Part shown: piece after piece, positions 16,090-26,777 of the stretch | How the letters are laid out: every line of letters starts with the position of its first letter | How positions within the stretch are numbered: the stretch's first letter is position 1 | From: Pukyongia sp963768085 | GTDB taxonomy: Bacteria; Bacteroidota; Bacteroidia; Flavobacteriales; Flavobacteriaceae | NCBI GenBank assembly: GCA_963768085.1 | Contig: CAVYGO010000001.1 | Location: forward strand, 193,267 to 257,266 | Direction: 5' to 3' | Length of the DNA stretch: 64,000 nucleotides | The notes under the pieces: model-generated | The model's database searches: none | Seen by the model: the letters and a program-made list of their open reading frames with translations, nothing else | Told to the model about the DNA's origin: nothing | Translations under genes and position numbers: made by a program

Positions 16090-18570
16090 TTATCTCTTAA
16101 TCACTTTGTACGTACCTACCTGTCCGTTCACAGTCACTTTCATAAGATAAGCGCCTGTAGCCAGTGAGGAAGTATCAAGCTGTAAACTTGTTGCGTTCAC
16201 ATCCTGTACTATCACCTGCTGACCTAATAGATTATAGATCGTAACGTCTTCGATAGATTCTATCGAACTAAGGTTCAAGACCTCATCGGTTGGATTCGGA
16301 TAGAAACTGAATCCTTCGATAGTGTTCTCATCGGTACTCAACAAGGTTCCGTCGATGGTAATGTCGGTTATTCCGCCATCATTTACAACAAATACATAGT
16401 ACGCCTGTCCTGCAGCCGTATTAATATTGGCTACCGTTCCCGGAGCACACTGGTTACCTATCTGGAAGAGGTATTCCAGGTCGGTTTCTATTGACATCTC
16501 ATCAGGAGCTGTGAAGAATACTACAAAACTTGCACCTGCAGGAGATACGATCTCTGCCGTAGCAGTTCCGTTTCCAGCCGATACAAAGTTGTACCATACA
16601 CCTTTGGCTCCATCAATATTACATCCTGTTGGGTTACCATTCTCCAGAGTCGCCGCTGGCATAGCCACAGACGGATCTACATACGGGAATCCAAGTTCAT
16701 CCACATCGATAGAGTTCACGATCATATCGTTTGGTGGTGGAAGTGTACAAGTTACCGACAGATCGAATGTACCACTGGCACCGCCGAATCCATCAACCGC
16801 TATATAGTATGTAGAGGCACCATCGCCAATGAAGAACAATTCAGAAGTAAATCCTGAACATCCTGGTCCGTCATCATTGGTCACTATTACCGCTCCACCA
16901 CAGCTGTCATATACCGTAAGGATGGTATCATAGGCTGCCTGGTCACAGGTAGAAACTATAATTAATTCACCGGCTACCGAACTGGTTACTTCGAACCACT
17001 CGTCCGGAGATCCATCTCCATTGGTATCCGTATCATTAGAAGTATCACCTGATAGTGTTTCGCCACACGCTATTGGCGTAGCACCGGCACAAGTATCATT
17101 GGTTAGAGGTGCTGCAGCTCCCTCTATTGCAACAACCGAGAGTTCTGCACAGTTAGCGTTAACCTGGCCAAGACTAGTAGCTGCTCCTGTGGCCGTATCA
17201 ATGGTTGCCCATTCGTTAACACCACCACCAATATATAGCGCGGCATACAATGTATCTGTATCAGGATCAAAGTCAGCATCTTGAGCAAATCCAATATTGA
17301 ACCCCAATGCGCCAACAAGTGTTCCAGCGCCAGTTCCAAGATCTATTGAATATAAATTATCATCACCAATATCTGCCATAAATGCATTTCCTGCTGAATC
17401 TATAGCTAACCAGATCCCGAGAGCATTGCCCGAATCGCCTATAACTGTTAAGGTACCGGTGCTTAAGTCAATCGAATAAATTGTAGTGACAACACCATCC
17501 GTACTAGAAGCGTACATTGTAGAGTCGTTAGCGTTCCACGCTAGGCCTGTCACAGTATGTCCCGCGGCTAGATTGGTAAGCGGTCCCACCGCTGTATCTA
17601 AACCAGTGGCAGTATCAACAGTAAGTAGGGAAGCAGTGGCATTATCAAGAACATACAATGTTCCCATATCATCAAAATCACCAGCAAACCAAGTTGGGTT
17701 AGTTGTGGTTAATATAGTAGCCAGGGTATATGGTCCGTTGATATCAAATGTACCAAAATCGTCGGAACAAAAACCACCATCATAGGCATAGACTGTATCA
17801 CTTCCACCACCGCCGCCTCCAAGGTCGTAGATAATACTTCCATTAAAGACTCGTGGATTGAAAGTCGGGCCAGTAAAAGCAACATTAGAAGCCGAGCCAA
17901 GGTCGATAGTAAGATCTCCATTAGTATAGCTTTGATTCGTTCCGTCACCATTAGTATAGTCATGTCCGTGAGTAGCATCCAGCACAAAGGCCATAGCGTA
18001 GGTGGTACCTGCTGATAATACCAAAGGCACATCCAAGGTTGCAGGCGAAGGAATATCGAGTCCGGCACCGACACCAGAGGCTACTGCAACTGGTGTACCC
18101 CAGGGAGCTGGATTGGCTTCATTCCCAATATAGCTTCCTTCAAAGGCATATACATCCATGGTAAAGGCACCTGTTTCAGCAGAATTAATTTCAAGATCCG
18201 TTACAGTAATATCTGAAGCACCTACCGTAACATCAAAGTAAACAGCACCGCCAAAATCACCACCATTATTAGACGCGAATAACGTACTGAGAGTGGTTGG
18301 CATTCTTGTTCCATTCTCGTATTGCAAATCCCTGTAGTAACTTCTGATCGCCAGTCGCTCCTGCGAAGTGAGTAATTCATTATCTAATAATGGACTGGAA
18401 CCTCGGTTATTTAATTGGTCAATCAGCCCTTGAACATCAATGGGGGCTGTTGCCTCTAGATTTTCTAATTGATCAGGACCTGGCTGTGAAACAGCATCCT
18501 GATGAGTCTGTGATATCACTGCAAAGGAAAACCCTAGAAGTAAGCACCACATTAAAGTAATTTTCTTCAT
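16090..18570 (-). CDS. Secreted T9SS type A sorting-domain protein with PPC-like domain
   Basis: 826 residues. A signal peptide (MKKITLMWCLLLGFSFAVIS) opens it. Residues about 95-250 form a beta domain (DFGGAVYFDVTVGASDITV), and a Gly run precedes residues about 255-495, which look like a beta-propeller with TVDTATG/SIDLSTG repeats. Residues about 500-620 (CAGATPIACGETLSGDTS..) resemble a bacterial pre-peptidase C-terminal-type domain. A further beta domain follows, then the T9SS type A tail (FYPNPTDEVLNLSS..GTYKVIKR). It should cross the outer membrane by T9SS and be fixed to or released from the surface. Function is unknown; adhesion is a guess. The last 320 or so residues are nearly identical to those of the next gene upstream. 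Confidence 0.85.
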   Translation of the reverse strand: MKKITLMWCLLLGFSFAVISQTHQDAVSQPGPDQLENLEATAPIDVQGLIDQLNNRGSSPLLDNELLTSQERLAIRSYYRDLQYENGTRMPTTLSTLFASNNGGDFGGAVYFDVTVGASDITVTDLEINSAETGAFTMDVYAFEGSYIGNEANPAPWGTPVAVASGVGAGLDIPSPATLDVPLVLSAGTTYAMAFVLDATHGHDYTNGDGTNQSYTNGDLTIDLGSASNVAFTGPTFNPRVFNGSIIYDLGGGGGGSDTVYAYDGGFCSDDFGTFDINGPYTLATILTTTNPTWFAGDFDDMGTLYVLDNATASLLTVDTATGLDTAVGPLTNLAAGHTVTGLAWNANDSTMYASSTDGVVTTIYSIDLSTGTLTVIGDSGNALGIWLAIDSAGNAFMADIGDDNLYSIDLGTGAGTLVGALGFNIGFAQDADFDPDTDTLYAALYIGGGVNEWATIDTATGAATSLGQVNANCAELSVVAIEGAAAPLTNDTCAGATPIACGETLSGDTSNDTDTNGDGSPDEWFEVTSSVAGELIIVSTCDQAAYDTILTVYDSCGGAVIVTNDDGPGCSGFTSELFFIGDGASTYYIAVDGFGGASGTFDLSVTCTLPPPNDMIVNSIDVDELGFPYVDPSVAMPAATLENGNPTGCNIDGAKGVWYNFVSAGNGTATAEIVSPAGASFVVFFTAPDEMSIETDLEYLFQIGNQCAPGTVANINTAAGQAYYVFVVNDGGITDITIDGTLLSTDENTIEGFSFYPNPTDEVLNLSSIESIEDVTIYNLLGQQVIVQDVNATSLQLDTSSLATGAYLMKVTVNGQVGTYKVIKR

Positions 18571-18675
18571 AATTTTTTGAATTTAATTTATAGTCGTTAT
18601 AACGTTAAAGATAAAAAGAAAACCAGTATTCTCATTATGAAATTATTTAATTTCTTAAAATTATTTTAAAAAAAA

Positions 18676-18703
18676 TCCCGGTGAGATTTCTCTCACCGGG
18701 ATC
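18676..18703 (-). terminator. Terminator of the frameshifted T9SS cargo gene
   Basis: Perfect 12-bp stem ATCCCGGTGAGA / TCTCACCGGGAT with loop TTTC. The plus-strand A-run at 18669-18675 gives a U-tract on the minus strand. Confidence 0.92.
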
Positions 18704-18725
18704 TTCGTCATTATATAGAAAAGAA

Positions 18726-21549
18726 TTATCTCTTGATCACTTTGTACGTACCTACCTGTCCGTTCACAGTCACTTTCATAAGATAAGCGCCTGTAGCCAG
18801 TGAGGAAGTATCAAGCTGTAAACTCGTTGCGTTCACATCCTGTACTATCACCTGCTGACCTAATAGATTATAGATCGTAACGTCTTCGATAGATTCTATT
18901 GAACTTAGGTTCAAGACCTCATCGGTTGGATTCGGATAGAAACTGAATCCTTCAATAGTGTTCTCATCGGTACTCAACAAGGTTCCGTCGATGGTGATGT
19001 CGGTTACTCCGCCATCATTCACAACAAATACATAGTACGCCTGTCCAGCAGCCGTATTAATGTTTGCAGAAGTTCCCGGAGCACACTGGTTACCTATCTG
19101 GAAGAAGTATTCAAGATCGGTTTCTATTGCCATCTCATCAGGAGCGGTAAAGAATACTACAAAGCTTGCACCTGCAGGAGATACGATCTCTGCCGTAGCA
19201 GTTCCGTTTCCAGCCGATACGAAGTTGTACCATACACCTTTAGCTCCGTCGATATTACATCCTGTTGGGTTACCATTCTCCAGAGTCGCCGCTGGCATAG
19301 CCACAGACGGATCTACATATGGGAATCCAAGCTCATCCACGTCGATAGAGTTAACGATCATATCGTTTGGTGGTGGATTTGAACAAGTTACAGTCAGATC
19401 GAAAGTACCACTGGCACCACCGAATCCATCAACCGCTATATAGTATGTAGAGGCACCATCGCCAATGAAGAACAATTCAGAAGTAAATCCTGAACATCCT
19501 GGTCCGTCATCGTTATTCGCTACTACGGCACCACCACAGCTGTCATAAACCGTTAGGATGGTATCATAAGCTGCCTGGTCACAGGTAGAAACAACAATTA
19601 ATTCACCGGCTACCGAACTGGTAACAGCAAACCACTCGTCCGGAGATCCGTCCCCGTTTGTGTCAGTATCGCCATCAGATGTATCACCTGACAGTGTTTC
19701 GCCACAAGCAATATTGGTGTAGCATTTACACATAAGTCATTCGTTACTTCACAAGTGACGGTTAAATCGTACGTACCACTTGCGCCACTAAAACCGTCAA
19801 CAGCGATATAGTATGTTGTAGAACCATCGGCAACGAAGGTCAATTCAGATGTGAATCCGGCACAACCTGGTCCATCATCATTTTCCGCAATTTGGTTCAC
19901 AAGGTACAGTCATCATAAACTGAAAGTCTTGTATCATACGCTGCCTGGTTACATGTAGAAACTGTCACAATCTCTCCCACCACAGTACTGGTGAATGCAT
20001 ACCATTCATCCGGACTGGTAAGGTTTGGATATTGTGCTCCGTTTGTATCTGTGTTTCCATCGGACGTATCTCCTGAAAGTGTCTCGCCACAAGCTATCGG
20101 TGTAGCACCGGCACATGTGTCGTTATCTGGTGGAGAATTATTTACTGTAGAAAACCACGCCAATTGTACTAGACCTGTTGGATTAGTTGCACCAAGCACG
20201 TCAATAAACGTAGTATTTCCAGTAGCGGTATCAACACTTCTCCATTCAGCCTGGAATGCAGCACCGTTAAAGGCAGTCATAAATATGGTATCTGAATTCG
20301 GGTCGTAGGACATTCCTTGACCGAAATTAGCATCAAAACCGATATTTCCAACTATGGTACCGATACCTGTTGCCTTGTCTATAGAATATAAATTATCATC
20401 GATAAGATCATATCCCCACATATCTCCGGCACCATCAACAGCCAGTCCAATACCTCCGCCAGGCATACCTACCGGGTTTGGAAGTGCAGTAGCTGTCATC
20501 CCTACAGGATCAACTGTATGAAGGTTATTATCTACATTGAAATTGCCTGAAAGTGCATAGTATGTACCTGAGGTAGCATCATATTCCATTCCCGCCCAGG
20601 TACCTCCGGTTGAAGGAAGAATGGTTCCTAAAGAAGTATAAACACCTGTTGCAGTATCAACACTCCAAAAGTCCCCATCTGATGCGAGAACATATGCAGT
20701 GTCACCAGCAGGATTTAAAGCTCCTGCATTTTCAAAAGATGTTGATGCCAACGGCGCGATAGCCGTCAAGTCATCCGGAGAAGCTGTATCGAAACTACTG
20801 AAATTAGCATTTACCATTTCAGTTCCATACGCTGTAACAGCTCCACCGCCACCACCGCCACTTGGACAAGTGATCGCACCAGGACCTGTGATTGTAGTCT
20901 CATAATCTCCAAAATCTCCGGCAGCAAAACCAGTAGTGACAACATAGTAGTCAACTCCTGTGGATAAAGCTACTCCAATAATATCGGAAGTCCCAATTCC
21001 TCCTGCTCCGTCATCATCTCCTGCAACAAAACCGTTTAATTGATCAAGTGGATCAAAGCAGTCCATATAGACGAAAAGATAGCCATCCCAGCCACCAACC
21101 TGAACACTCAGGACATCATAGGCGCCATTGGTATCTACAGAAAAGGGACCATACACATCATAAGATACTGGTCCTAATCCTGAACAACAAGTTCCACCTG
21201 CGAATGGACGATCCCAGATAAATGAACTGGTGGCATCATCAGGTGTAGCATCATTCAAGTTACAGTCACTCACAGTAGAACAGCCTCCTTCCGAAAAAGG
21301 ATTTGTTTGATTAAAATGAGTGCGTAATGCTAATCGTTCTTGAGGAGTGAAGTATTCTTCGTAGGACTGAGATTGTGATCCGATCTCTGCATAACGCGCT
21401 AAAAGTGCGTTCAAGTCAACGGATGTACTCTCAATACCCCGGTTATTTGCTTTTAACTGTTCACTTTCAGCCTCCGAAAGTCCAGTTTGGGCGTTTACTG
21501 TAAACGTAAAACATAACAATAACACCCCTAGAAAGGTAATTCTTTTCAT
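18726..21549 (-). pseudogene. Paralogous T9SS cargo gene split by two frameshifts
   Basis: Three overlapping frames make up one protein of about 940 residues. They are 21549-19897 (signal peptide MKKITFLGVLLLCFTFTVNA, beta domains, propeller-like repeats, first PPC-like domain up to YDDCTL), a middle piece ending near 19710 (NQIAENDDGPGCAG..), and 19710-18726 (second PPC-like domain, beta domain, T9SS tail). The breaks are a missing base near 19899-19903 and two extra bases ('AT') near 19710-19714, judged against intact repeat copies. It differs from its neighbour by a second PPC-like domain and a different N-terminal half; the C-terminal halves are nearly identical in DNA. It may be a real pseudogene, but the number of indels elsewhere in this window makes sequence error likely. 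Confidence 0.8.
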
Positions 21550-21676
21550 AATGTATTAATTAGATTAGTTATTAATGAATTAAATTTATCTAATAAAAAC
21601 ATGATTCGCAAATAATTAAGACAAGAAAATTATTTCATCGATTAAGGTGACTCTCTATCGGATAAAAAGCCAAAAA

Positions 21677-21704
21677 AGCCGCTTGTTTCGGTTAACAAGC
21701 GGCT
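21677..21704 (-). terminator. Terminator of fabI
   Basis: 11-bp stem AGCCGCTTGTT / AACAAGCGGCT. Plus-strand A-run 21672-21676 gives the U-tract. It closes the bamD-to-fabI gene run. Confidence 0.9.
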
Positions 21705-21728
21705 GGTAATACTTTAATATTGTAGAAT

Positions 21729-22547
21729 CTAAGCTTTGTCCTGAAAAGTTTCCATGACCCGATCACTAACTCCCATGTTAGAGAATCCTCCGTCGTTGTA
21801 TAAATTTTGAAGGGTCACTCTTTTGGTAAGGTCGCTGAACATAGCCACCGTATAATTGGCACAATCTATTGCGGATGCATTGCCTAGCGGAGACATCTTT
21901 TCGGCATATGACATGAATCCGTCAAAGCCTTTCACTCCCTGGCCGGCTGTGGTGGGTGTAGGAGATTGGGAGATCGTATTCACTCTTACTTTTTTATCTC
22001 TTCCGAAGAAATATCCGAAACTACGGGCAATAGACTCCAGATAGGCTTTATTATCGGCCATGTCATTGTAATCTGGAAACACACGCTGCGCCGCCATATA
22101 CGTTAACGCAACGATACTACCCCATTCGTTCATGGCATCATTCTTATAAAGGACATGCATGGTCTTGTGGAATGACAAAGCAGAAACATCCCATCCTTTG
22201 TGAGTCCAATCGTAGTTGGATTCTGTGTAGTGCTTCCCTTTACGAACATTTACCGACATCCCGATGGAGTGCAACACAAAATCCAGCTTTCCACCCAGGA
22301 TCTCGGTGGCTTTTTCTACAAGGTTTTCCAGGTCTTCAAGACTTGTAGCATCTGCAGGTATGATCTCCGAATTGGTTTTTTTAGCAAGTTCATTTATCTG
22401 CCCCATTCGCATGGCGATGGGTGCATTAGTAAGTACAAATGATCCGCCTTCTTCAAAAATACGCTCAGCTGTTTTCCAGGCAATTGAATTTTCATCCAGT
22501 GCACCGAAAATGATACCTTTTTTTCCTTTTAATAAATTATACGACAT
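21729..22547 (-). CDS. fabI: Enoyl-[acyl-carrier-protein] reductase (NADH)
   Basis: 272 residues, a short-chain dehydrogenase fold. It has the FabI-type nucleotide motif GIIFGALDENSIAW, Y150, and the catalytic pair Y160 and K167 spaced as Y-x6-K. It reduces trans-2-enoyl-ACP, the last step of each fatty acid elongation cycle, in the cytosol. This enzyme class is the target of triclosan-like inhibitors. It follows recN by 49 bases and is followed by a strong terminator, so it is probably the last gene of the operon. Confidence 0.94.
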   Translation of the reverse strand: MSYNLLKGKKGIIFGALDENSIAWKTAERIFEEGGSFVLTNAPIAMRMGQINELAKKTNSEIIPADATSLEDLENLVEKATEILGGKLDFVLHSIGMSVNVRKGKHYTESNYDWTHKGWDVSALSFHKTMHVLYKNDAMNEWGSIVALTYMAAQRVFPDYNDMADNKAYLESIARSFGYFFGRDKKVRVNTISQSPTPTTAGQGVKGFDGFMSYAEKMSPLGNASAIDCANYTVAMFSDLTKRVTLQNLYNDGGFSNMGVSDRVMETFQDKA

Positions 22548-22596
22548 TGATTATTAGTTGAAGATTAGTTGATTTTTCTGGTCGTAAAGATACGTT

Positions 22597-24249
22597 TTAA
22601 TTCAATAATTCCCTGGCGTTTGCGAGGGCCGCTTCGGTGATGTTCTTTCCTCCTATCATTTTCGCTATCTCAACAATTCGTTCATCGTTATCCAGCTCTT
22701 TCAATCGGGTAACGGTTACCTCATTCACATCTTCTTTGTAAACCATCACATGCCTGTCACCCTTAGCTGCAATTTGCGGCAAATGAGTAATACTCATCAA
22801 TTGCATCGATTGACTCATTTTTCCCATTATCGCTGCCATTTTATTGGCGATCTCCCCGGAGACTCCGGTATCTATTTCATCAAAAATAATTGTAGGAAGC
22901 CTTTTATAATTTGCAAGAACAGCCTTGACAGCCAGCATGATCCTGCTTAATTCCCCGCCGGATGCCACTTTTTTTAAGGGTCCGAAGGCCAGGCCTTTAT
23001 TCGCTGTAAAAAGTAATTCCAGCGTATTTCTTCCATGCTTTCTAAAAGTTTCCTGCATTTGAATATCAAACTGAAATCTGGCATTGGGCAATCCAAGTTC
23101 CTTAAGTATACGTTCAAGTTTTTCTTTCAGCGATGGTACTGCCGCCACCCTGTTCTCATGAAGTATTTTAGACGTATTATATGCCTTCTCCTTTGCTATT
23201 TGATGTTGTTGCAGAAGGCCTTCAATTCGTGAATCCAGATCGATGGTGGCATTTATCTTGTGCTCCAGATCGGTACGTATCTCGATCAATTCCGGTATGT
23301 TTGCTGCGGTATGCTTTTGTTGAAGCTTATACACCAATTGTAAGATATCATTGATCTCATTTAACTTATCAGGGTTAGCCTCTACTTTCATCAGGCTGTC
23401 ATGTATACTTTCTAAAAGGTCCTCAAATTCGATGATACCGCTATTCAACCGTTCCCACTGTTCATTAAATTCAGATGAAAATTCCCGTATCCGCGCAAGG
23501 GCCGAACGAGCCTGTTTAGCAGATTCAATAGCCCCAGTATTTTCATCACTCAATAACCCGATGGTGGTTGCAAGCGACTCCTGGATAACTTCCGTGTTGT
23601 TTAGGGTCTCATAGTTTTCTTCCAATTCCTGCAGATCCAGACCGTCCAGGCTAGCTTCGTTCAACTCTTTGTAGAGAAAGGTATTATAATCGAGTTCCCG
23701 GTTTGCTATTTCTTTTTCCTCCTCCAACGCATGCAAACGCTCGGCGATGGTCAATAATTCCTGATGTTGAGCGTAATAGCGATCCAAAATCGCGTCATTG
23801 CCGGCTAGCGCATCCACCACTTCCAGCTGGAAAGATTCGGAAGAGAGAACCAATGTCTCATGCTGACTGTGAACATCTACTAATCTAATTCCAAGCGCCT
23901 GCAACTGTGAGAGGGTAACCGGTGTATCATTTACAAAGGCCCTCGATTTCCCACTGGGTAATATCTCCCTGCGCACAATAGTATGAGGGTCGTAATCAAG
24001 ATCATTTTCAGTAAAGATATCCTCAAAATCATATTCTGCTATGGCAAAATCGGCTTCTATAGTACACTTTTTTGAAGCATCTTTCACACTGCTAAGGTCT
24101 GCTCTTTTCCCAAGTAATAATGACAGGGCTCCCAGTAAAATCGACTTTCCTGCCCCGGTTTCCCCTGTAATAATGGTTAGGCCGGATCTAAAATCGACTC
24201 GTATATCATCGATCAGGGCGTAGTTTTTTATGGAAAGGGTTGTAATCAC
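22597..24249 (-). CDS. recN: DNA repair protein RecN
   Basis: 550 residues, the usual size. It is an SMC-like ATPase: Walker A GETGAGKS at 29-36, a long central coiled coil (about 150-360), then the C-terminal ABC signature LSRIMLAVKA and Walker B TIIFDEIDTGVSG. It acts early in double-strand break repair by recombination, tethering DNA ends. Here it stands between DUF4835 (85 bases upstream) and fabI. No LexA-like box is apparent; control probably comes from the operon. Confidence 0.95.
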   Translation of the reverse strand: MITTLSIKNYALIDDIRVDFRSGLTIITGETGAGKSILLGALSLLLGKRADLSSVKDASKKCTIEADFAIAEYDFEDIFTENDLDYDPHTIVRREILPSGKSRAFVNDTPVTLSQLQALGIRLVDVHSQHETLVLSSESFQLEVVDALAGNDAILDRYYAQHQELLTIAERLHALEEEKEIANRELDYNTFLYKELNEASLDGLDLQELEENYETLNNTEVIQESLATTIGLLSDENTGAIESAKQARSALARIREFSSEFNEQWERLNSGIIEFEDLLESIHDSLMKVEANPDKLNEINDILQLVYKLQQKHTAANIPELIEIRTDLEHKINATIDLDSRIEGLLQQHQIAKEKAYNTSKILHENRVAAVPSLKEKLERILKELGLPNARFQFDIQMQETFRKHGRNTLELLFTANKGLAFGPLKKVASGGELSRIMLAVKAVLANYKRLPTIIFDEIDTGVSGEIANKMAAIMGKMSQSMQLMSITHLPQIAAKGDRHVMVYKEDVNEVTVTRLKELDNDERIVEIAKMIGGKNITEAALANARELLN

Positions 24250-24334
24250 AGGTAAATTTTCAGAGAATCGCTGTAGCGTATCTGTGTGATGTTAAAAGTA
24301 CAAGGAATTCTCCGTTCTGCAAACGCGGGAAGGA

Positions 24335-25225
24335 CTAAAACTTGATCTCGCTCCAATTACTTCTTTTAGTAGGAGCCATTCTATTAAGATTCTCGATCAG
24401 CTTGGTAATTTCAACATTCGGACCACCACTGAACACATCCTGGATCTCATCGCTTTTGGCATCGAAAAAGGTACGAAGCAAAAAAGAATTAGGACGTCGG
24501 TCGTTAATGTTTTTAAGTAGTGCAATAGCGGCAACAATGTTCTGTTTGGCACGCTTAGGCTCATCGCTCATTAGATCAAGGCCTTCACGGTGATATTTGT
24601 ACATGGCATCATGAAATTCCTTATAAACATTCGAGATAAGGGCATCGTTGTAACGAAAACGTGATTGCGTTCCGTCTGTGCCTCGCCAACCCGCAAAATT
24701 ACTTCCTGCTGCAGTATTTACGATCTGTTTTGCAATATCGAAGTATTGCTGTCCACCGTTTGGTTCAAAAGTGTCAGCATCCAGCCCAATGATAGTATAT
24801 ACATGATACGCGAGTATCGACATTAAATTCGAACCAAAATTATTAATGTTGAACACAAGCGGTTCAAACTCTACATAATCGAAATTGGACTGTCTGTCGT
24901 TATAGTTATAAATCGGACTGTCGTAGGTAGAGCCGTAAATAGTTCTTGAAGCCTGAACCTGCAGTGTGGCCAGGAAGGTGTCGGATTCGTAATTGGAAAC
25001 AATAAGTGAAAAATTACAGTAGATCCGCTCTTGATTCTTATAGATTTTATCGGTCCATTTAGTGTTGTTGATATATTCGGTCAATTGAGTTTCCAACGTT
25101 CGGAATACCTGCTGATTGGGCTGTCCTGTCTGTACAGCATCAATCGTGACTGTTGCATTAAGTTCCTGTGATCGAACTGTAACCGTCGAAAAAATAAGTG
25201 CTATAACGAATAATATTCTATACAT
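24335..25225 (-). CDS. DUF4835 family exported protein
   Basis: 296 residues with an N-terminal signal peptide (MYRILFVIALIFSTVTVRS), so it is periplasmic or outer-membrane associated. The body matches the DUF4835 family of Bacteroidota, whose members lie beside coaBC as this one does; its start overlaps the end of coaBC by eight bases. Typical segments are TEYINNTKWTD and FDAKSDEIQDVFSGGP. No function is established. The tie to a CoA gene and to bamD may be only positional. Confidence 0.88.
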   Translation of the reverse strand: MYRILFVIALIFSTVTVRSQELNATVTIDAVQTGQPNQQVFRTLETQLTEYINNTKWTDKIYKNQERIYCNFSLIVSNYESDTFLATLQVQASRTIYGSTYDSPIYNYNDRQSNFDYVEFEPLVFNINNFGSNLMSILAYHVYTIIGLDADTFEPNGGQQYFDIAKQIVNTAAGSNFAGWRGTDGTQSRFRYNDALISNVYKEFHDAMYKYHREGLDLMSDEPKRAKQNIVAAIALLKNINDRRPNSFLLRTFFDAKSDEIQDVFSGGPNVEITKLIENLNRMAPTKRSNWSEIKF

Positions 25226-26429
25226 GTATTTCGTCTATAATAATTTCTAAAATATCGCGGGCGACTTCTGTTTTTGGTTTAACTTCAAAAGGATATATTT
25301 TATTGTCCTTGTTGATAAGTGTAACTTTATTGGTGTCAACCTTAAACCCTGCCCCTTCATCTCTCAGCGAATTTAATACAATTAAATCTAAATTCTTTTT
25401 TTTCAGTTTCGTTTTTGCGTTTTCAAGTTCATTTTCGGTTTCCAGTGCAAAACCCACCAAAAATTGTGCCTTCTTCATTTCCCCCAGAGAGGCTAATATA
25501 TCTTTGGTCTTCTCAAGTTTGATGTGTAGTTCCGCGTCTTTCTTTTTTATTTTTTCTGAAGAAACTTCAGCCGGACGGTAATCGGCAACGGCAGCACTCA
25601 AAATAGCGATATCAGCATCCTCAAAATGTGCATGAGCTGCCTCATACATCTCTTCTGCCGAGGTTACCGAAATTACTTCGATCCGAGAATTATCGGTACT
25701 AACACTCACAGGGCCGGAGACCATTGTAACCTCTGCCCCCAGAGAGGCCGCTACTTCTGCAAGGGCATATCCCATCTTCCCCGAAGAATGATTTCCTATA
25801 AATCGAACCGGGTCTATGGCTTCATACGTTGGGCCGGCTGTGATAAGAATGTTTTTATTCCGCAGAGGGAGCCCTTTTAACAGATCCTTTTCAATAAAGG
25901 CAATGATATCTTCCGGTTCTGCCATACGACCCTGGCCTATCAGTCCGCTGGCTAATTCACCGTGCCCGGCGGCTATCTGAATATTATCATAAGAGGTGAG
26001 TTTGTCGAATGCTTCTTTTGTACTGGGATGCTTATACATATCCAGATCCATAGCAGGTGCATAATAAACAGGACATTTAGCCGACATATAGACCGCCAGC
26101 AGCAAATTATCGCAGGTACCATTGGCCATTTTCGACAAGGTATTAGCCGTTGCCGGTGCGATAATAAATAAATCAGCCCAAAGGGCTAACTCAACATGGT
26201 TATTCCATTGGGCATTTTCATCTTCTTCATTTGTAAAAGAAGAAAAGACTTCATTTTTTGATAAGGTAGAGAGCGTTAGCGGTGTTACAAATTCCTTGGC
26301 GTTGGGGGTCATCACCACCTTGACATTCGCTCCATGCTTGATGAGCAAACGAACCAGAAACGCTGACTTATAAGCGGCAATACCGGCTGTGACTCCGAGT
26401 ACTATATTTTTACCGCTTAGAACAGACAT
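25218..26429 (-). CDS. coaBC: Bifunctional phosphopantothenoylcysteine decarboxylase / phosphopantothenate-cysteine ligase
   Basis: 403 residues. The N-terminal CoaC flavoprotein half has the GITAGIAAYKS opening and IAPATANTLSKMANG flavin/substrate loop. The C-terminal CoaB half begins near residue 190 with ITAGPTYEAIDPVRFI and GNHSSGKMG. Together they add cysteine to 4'-phosphopantothenate and decarboxylate the product, two middle steps of CoA synthesis. It lies five bases after rpoZ and overlaps DUF4835, indicating co-transcription. Confidence 0.95.
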   Translation of the reverse strand: MSVLSGKNIVLGVTAGIAAYKSAFLVRLLIKHGANVKVVMTPNAKEFVTPLTLSTLSKNEVFSSFTNEEDENAQWNNHVELALWADLFIIAPATANTLSKMANGTCDNLLLAVYMSAKCPVYYAPAMDLDMYKHPSTKEAFDKLTSYDNIQIAAGHGELASGLIGQGRMAEPEDIIAFIEKDLLKGLPLRNKNILITAGPTYEAIDPVRFIGNHSSGKMGYALAEVAASLGAEVTMVSGPVSVSTDNSRIEVISVTSAEEMYEAAHAHFEDADIAILSAAVADYRPAEVSSEKIKKKDAELHIKLEKTKDILASLGEMKKAQFLVGFALETENELENAKTKLKKKNLDLIVLNSLRDEGAGFKVDTNKVTLINKDNKIYPFEVKPKTEVARDILEIIIDEIHV

Positions 26430-26434
26430 AACGC

Positions 26435-26770
26435 TTACTCTTCTAGTTCTTCGTCCTGAGTATTTCGGTGATAGATCTTATCCTCTAACCACTCCTGAAT
26501 CGCCAATGCATGTGGCTTGGGTAATTTTTCGTAGAATTTGGAAACTTCTATTTGCTCCTTGTTCTCGAAGATCTCTTCAAGACTGTCATTGTAGGTTGCG
26601 AATTCATCCAGTTTCTCCAGTAACTCCTTTTTAATATCACCATTGATTTGCACGGCACGCTTGGATATTATCGAAATGGCTTCGTAAATATTCCCTGTTG
26701 GTCCGTCGATCAAATTTTTATCAATAGTCGTGGTATTGATAGGTGCATCTGAATTTTTAATATCTGTCAT
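26435..26770 (-). CDS. rpoZ: DNA-directed RNA polymerase omega subunit (RpoZ-like)
   Basis: 111 residues from the ATG at 26770 (MTDIKNSDAP), which lies seven bases after the stop of the repaired bamD. An in-frame extension to 26857 would overlap bamD coding sequence and is rejected. The omega fold core is GNIYEAISIISKRAVQIN, with the acidic C-terminal extension usual in Bacteroidota. Omega binds the beta-prime subunit and helps RNA polymerase assembly. The order bamD-rpoZ-coaBC-DUF4835-recN is, from memory, conserved in Flavobacteriaceae. Confidence 0.85.
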   Translation of the reverse strand: MTDIKNSDAPINTTTIDKNLIDGPTGNIYEAISIISKRAVQINGDIKKELLEKLDEFATYNDSLEEIFENKEQIEVSKFYEKLPKPHALAIQEWLEDKIYHRNTQDEELEE

Positions 26771-26777
26771 AATACGG

